Positions 59,945-64,000 of a stretch of 64,000 nt of DNA are shown here, in pieces (positions within the stretch are counted from its first letter, which is position 1; each line of letters opens with the position of its first letter). Both the position numbers and the translations under genes were made by a program. The notes below the pieces were generated by a model. That model saw only the letters and a list, made by a program, of their open reading frames with translations, made no database searches and had not been told where the DNA came from. Origin of the DNA: Actinernus sp. WN-2022 (lineage: Eukaryota; Cnidaria; Anthozoa; Actiniaria; Actinernidae); NCBI GenBank assembly GCA_030867875.1, contig JAOWCC010001634.1, positions 10,124,778 to 10,188,777 on the forward strand, written 5' to 3'.

Positions 59945-60040
59945 TTCGTTCCCAGAGCCCGCGATCTTTTGTCCAGCGCCAAGATACGGGGCATTTGGTC
60001 ACCGCTGGCCGAAAAACGCGCGGGCTCTGTGAACGAGATT
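59945..60040. repeat. Short inverted-repeat MITE
   Basis: TCGTTCCCAGAGCCCGCG and CGCGCGGGCTCTGTGAACGA pair around about 60 bp. Confidence 0.65.
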
Positions 60041-60464
60041 GGTCGGGCGTGAATCTGAAGCTCCGCCTCTCCAACAATTAGCGAGCTCTTGGCCAATCAT
60101 TTCTCATCACAGTTCAACTATCTGTCAAGATTTCCTGCCAATGTTGATTTCCTATCAAAGCTACGCGCCGCATCGAAAAAATGTTAATATAGCCGGTTCT
60201 AGTTCTCTTGTGTGACTTGAAAAATGGGAAAGATAAAAAGACCTTGAGGGACAAAGCCAAGGTGACGCCTTGAATGCCAGCATAGTTAGTAGAGGAGACA
60301 GCGATTTGCAGGCGGCTGAAACAGCACGGCAATAGCGAGATCGTGGTGTTGGTTTCAAGCGATTCAGAGTCACCGTCAGACTTTACGTTTCCATCTAAGC
60401 TTTCTTGGAAACAAATATTCTCTCGGCTGGCTCCTATGTTCAGATGTGGACCACTCGGCACTCT

Positions 60465-60830
60465 GTCTGAAAGTGAACATACGAACCCTTGTCGGGTTTT
60501 TCACAAAGCCACCCTTGGCCTCAACGCTATTGAGCCAACCCAGTATGCTGCCCTATCTACCGGGGTTACACGGCGAAAGCACGCTAAAAATTACAATCAC
60601 TTCAATGTGCGCACTGATGTCTTCAAGTACTCTTTTTTTTTTACCGCACTATTCCTGCCTGGAATAATCTCCCAGAGCATGTAGTAAATACAAAAAGCCC
60701 CGAAAGCTTTAGTAAGCAAGTCCTGTCTTTTCTGCAATAAGCTTATACTTAGTTGTTAATCGATTTACTTATTTATGTATTTATTAATTTATATTGGTTA
60801 TATGCAAATAGCTTTACCGATCAAATAAAC
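60465..60830 (+). mobile_element. LINE 3' fragment downstream of PFKFB
   Basis: Translated pieces KHAKNYNHFNVRTDVFKYSF, then after a shift RTIPAWNNLPEHVVNTKSPE and SFSKQVLSFL, match the LINE post-RT end. An A/T-rich 3' end with ATTTATGTATTTATTAATTT follows. Confidence 0.65.
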
Positions 60831-61026
60831 AGATACAGATGCGACGACTTCTATTTATCTATTTGGCTCGTAGTCGTATGTATTGTTTGGCCTTGTTTCG
60901 CTTTTCTTTTTTCTTTGTTTTCCAAGCTAAGGGCATCTGCTTGCTTTTTGGAAGACATAAGGCCAACAACCGATGGTATTATGGAATCGTGTGTGGAAAA
61001 ACATTTCTCAATAAACGTTTATTGTA

Positions 61027-61928
61027 TGCACTAGTCAATTGAAACCCCGGCCCCCCGAATCCCCGGACATAGCGGGGCATTAAAGGGACATGGCCGTGGA
61101 ATAACGCACATTTAACGCTGCATTTCTCCGGTGGAGCGGGGAAAGTAACGATTTGCAAAATTTGCGGGGATTTACGCCAGCCACGACAGAGCGGGACTGG
61201 GCCCGAGCATCGACAACGCTGGAAAAGGCAAGTTGCATCCTTTGAAATCAGCCCTTTTTTTACCCATCGCTATTTTTAGTCCTAAACGCTTGGTGTATTA
61301 ATGCTTAGAGACTGTATTTTCCAGATTTTTTGCTCTCTATTTCCGTAGCAATTCGTTTTCGACATGAATTATTCATGTGAGTAAAACACTTTATTTTATA
61401 CACGTGATCAGTTTATAAATATGCAACATCATACATATTCAATCTGTCGCATTATTCACGAACTTTGGTTGTAATGCATGTATTTACTTTTCATATCAGG
61501 TGCTTCTTCATTACAATGATCGTACGAAAGTTGTGGTTGTGGATAGAAATTCCACTATAAGTGAGTTTTTGTTCCAAGCAAGCAAAGTATCACATGCGGT
61601 GTTTTTGCAAAGATTTGCCGAAGACTGGGGCGAACGGGTCGATGTCGACGATAGCAATAAGAAAATATAGTAATAGAAAGTGTGCTTCAGAAATGTATTT
61701 TTTTCAAATAATGGAACAACAGATTGAAGCTTGTGTATATTCAATTTCTCAATGCCTCCTCCCAATTGAAAATTCTGAAGCACATGCCGGGGCCATAGGG
61801 GCGGGTATTGTAACAGCCAACTGTCCACCGATGGGCGGGGAAAAGGTCAAAATGTAACACTGTATAAATGTTACATTCCTCGCTATGTCCCGGTAGTCGG
61901 GGGGCCGGAGTTTCAATTGACTAGTGCA
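61027..61928. mobile_element. Terminal-inverted-repeat element, about 0.9 kb, with exon-like interior
   Basis: TGCACTAGTCAATTGAAACC CCGGCCCCCCGA at the left is mirrored by GGGGGGCCGGAGTTTCAATT GACTAGTGCA at the right, with inner CGGACATAGCGGGG and CTCGCTATGTCCCGG. See the separate entry at 61500-61667 for the coding-like part. Confidence 0.8.
61500..61667 (+). pseudogene. Exon-like fragment, possibly captured by the surrounding element
   Basis: After an acceptor TTCATATCAG the + strand is open for 55 codons (VLLHYNDRTKVVVVDRNSTI, then SEFLFQASKVSHAVFLQRF, AEDWGERVDVDDSNKKI, stop). The pattern (basic/valine strand, then FLxQ..FxxDWGExVDV) is reminiscent of small ubiquitin-like or PB1-like folds at the N-terminus of some animal proteins. 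A GC-type donor, AAAAG|GCAAGT (near 61229), would join it in frame to TTERDWARASTTLEK upstream. Whether it is element coding or a captured host exon cannot be told. Confidence 0.3.
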
Positions 61929-62022
61929 TAAAACATTGGTATATGAAATAGATTTAATATGCGCTAGCTTTCCCCACACCGTCGTTGCGAGTGAGCACTT
62001 GTCATGTGCAAGATTACACCTA

Positions 62023-63077
62023 GCCTGATTTTCAGACGGTACGAGGTCGTCCGCTCACTTCCTCCCCCTCCCCGTCTGATGGACTTCATTATACTTTCAT
62101 GTTCCTGACGTCATCAACCTTTGTTTTTACAATGAGCCAATACGAACACGCATAAGAATTGAAGCGTGAAGTGCAGAACAGTCTTGCAGTAGCGGCTTTT
62201 ACTAGTTGGATCTATCAGCTTTCATGCACTGGAAAAAACATTCTACAGCTTCAAACTTCTGTCGATTTCTCAGAATGTTATCCTGTTTCAGCTGCTGTGG
62301 TTCTTTGGAGAGCAGGAACTTTTTAAACGGAAGTTTGCGTGCAGTATTTGCACGACAGTGTTTGAGAATGCATACAAGAAATATCAGACTCTATTCCACG
62401 CCGTAAAGTTTATTACTGCGTTCTTAGAACTTTTACGCTTTTACTTTTATTTTTAAAACGTTTTGAGGCTTGATATGTATGCCGATTAGTCACACAAGAC
62501 ACTGAAGTTGTCCTATTGTAGTTTTTGGTTGCAGAGATTGTTTTAACCGGACTTTTTGTGCAAAGTTTAGTTGCCATTGCCGTACATGAACTTACGGAAG
62601 TGTGTTCATAATTCTGAAAACAAAAATATTCACCCAAGTGCCATGAAACTTTTTCCATAACATACTCAGTATGTGTGTTCACTCCTGCAGAAAAATCATA
62701 ATATTCCATGAAAGATTTGGTCTTCTAAAAGCCAAAAACCTAGGAGAATGTTTCGGATCTATAAATGCATGAGATTTATATACTGAGCAGAGGAAGATTA
62801 GTGATTTACCAAACCCGTACGTAGATTCACAAACACATCGTTTCAATGAATGAACGATTCCAATGTTTTCTTCTGCTCTGGATATGGCTTCGAAACTCTG
62901 AAAACTTTACAACTGCTCAAGTTCTTCCCCAAAATATGCGAGCACATTCCTTAAATTCCAGACTGCCAAAAGGGTAAAGTTCGCTCTGATTGGTTGACAT
63001 TATGACGTCAGGAACATGAAAGTCTAAAGAGGGGGAGGAAGTGAGCGGACGACCTCGTAGCGTCTGAAAATCAGGCT
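62023..63077. mobile_element. Mutator-like inverted-repeat element with an exact 11-bp target duplication
   Basis: Ends AGCCTGATTTTCAGACGGTA CGAGGTCGTCCGC and GCGGACGACCTCGTAGCGTC TGAAAATCAGGCT; the arms continue to ATGTTCCTGACGTCAT, roughly 95 bp. AGATTACACCT flanks both sides (62012-62022 and 63078-63088). Internal frames of up to 98 codons show no transposase. The long arms and duplication of about 10 bp point to the Mutator superfamily; it is non-autonomous. Confidence 0.8.
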
Positions 63078-63414
63078 AGATTACACCTAGCAACTTGAGT
63101 TAATTGAGTTGTGCTATTCCCCCGACTGGGTCACAACTGATGGATTGTCCCTGTTTCCGTACGATAAGTTCATTGCATTTACTGTTTTTTTTGTGCGAGT
63201 TAACTCTGTGTTTATATTGTTGTCATGTTTGTGAGATTTTGCTGAAGACACTGTAACGAGAAGTCATCATTTACATAATTCTCATTGTTTTAATGTTTTA
63301 TATTTTTGTTTATTTTATCCGTTTCAAGTCTTGGAAAATAGCAATAAAACATTTGATGAAAAAAATCCAGGTCGGTTGGGTTACCGGAAACACAAAAATT
63401 ATTTTGTTTGGCCT

Positions 63415-63505
63415 AAACGTTAGAACAACATGGACCAACATTGTTGGTATGTTGAACCAACATTCTTGGCATGTTGGACCAACATTGTTGGTATGTTGCA
63501 CTATG
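63415..63505 (+). repeat. Short tandem repeat of CCAACATTGTTGG units
   Basis: Three copies of ACCAACATTGTTGGTATGTT-like sequence about 27 bp apart, just upstream of the 36-bp array and sharing its GGACCAACA word. Confidence 0.8.
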
Positions 63506-63608
63506 TTATTTTATTTATTTTATTTTATTAGCTTCACCAACAGCAATATATAGAATGAGAATACAATGGAAAACAAATACATAAGCAAAAAAATACATTC
63601 ATGTTAGA

Positions 63609-63860
63609 CCATCAATGTTAGACTGTTTAGCACCCTATGTTGGACCAACAATGTTAGATTGTTTAGCACCCCATGTTGGACCAACAATGTTAGATTGTTT
63701 AGCACCCCATGTTGGACCAACAATGTTAGATTGTTTAGACTGTTTAGCACCCCATGTTGGACCAACAATGTTAGACTGTTTAGCACCCCATGTTCACTGA
63801 GTGAGACCAACAATGTTAGACTGTTTAGCACCGCACGTTGGACGATGGTGGACCAACGTC
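63609..63860 (+). repeat. 36-bp minisatellite, about 6.5 copies
   Basis: Same unit as 47501-47965, with one expansion (DCLDCLAP in translation, an extra TTAGACTG) and a GTTCACTGAGTGA variant. It ends GTTGGACGATGGTGGACCAA. Confidence 0.95.
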
Positions 63861-64000
63861 TTATAATGGATGAATGTTGGGCGTTTAGCAACTTGTCCAA
63901 CAACGTTTTTTTGTAAAATAGCACTACCAGTGTATTTGTTTTTTTTAAATCATGGAAAGAATCCATGCGAAGTAAAGACGTCTTTTGTTGTGTCTTGTAT

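Overview
The window is a 64 kb piece of animal nuclear DNA, most probably from an anthozoan cnidarian such as a stony coral or close relative. The evidence is spliced genes with GT-AG introns, a WRPW-type Hes transcription factor, a vertebrate-like 6-phosphofructo-2-kinase/fructose-2,6-bisphosphatase (PFKFB), a small secreted protein of a cnidarian-looking type, and very dense repeats (short inverted-repeat elements, CR1/L2-like LINE 3' ends, a tRNA-headed SINE, Penelope-type hammerhead ribozymes). The taxon is an inference. No rRNA, functional tRNA, operon or CRISPR array was seen.

Three intact genes lie on the + strand. (1) 13090-14768 is a four-exon Hes-type bHLH repressor of 199 aa ending in the Groucho-binding tetrapeptide WRPW. 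(2) 21784-28137 is a three-exon secreted protein of 220 aa with a signal peptide, four cysteines in the mature chain and a Gly/Ser linker. (3) 31570-57727 is a complete 17-exon PFKFB gene of 448 aa with an intact kinase P-loop and an intact histidine-phosphatase active site. It spans 26 kb because its introns are full of repeats.

Region by region: 1-13000 is repeat-rich and holds a broken, inverted, partial copy of the Hes gene (minus strand, 6498-8739). Its probable promoter block (9541-9690) matches the block upstream of the intact Hes gene (12755-12905). 15-21 kb holds inverted-repeat elements, a Penelope terminus with a hammerhead ribozyme, and a full SINE. Intron 1 of the secreted-protein gene carries a tandem array with five CACGTG E-boxes, two of them next to TGACGTCA sites. 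28.2-31.5 kb is a repeat-filled spacer. Introns of PFKFB contain a TA-flanked element built of CCGCGG motifs, a Mutator-like element with a tRNA-Glu-like core, a nested 4.4 kb composite repeat, a 36-bp minisatellite and several LINE 3' fragments. 57.8-64 kb, beyond PFKFB, has a 24-bp minisatellite, 134-bp direct repeats, two roughly 0.9-1.1 kb terminal-inverted-repeat elements and a second array of the 36-bp minisatellite.

The three genes do not form an obvious pathway: one is a developmental repressor, one a secreted protein, one a cytosolic switch of glycolysis. The most notable signals are the inverted Hes relic with its shared upstream block, the E-box/CRE array, and the ribozyme-bearing Penelope remnants.
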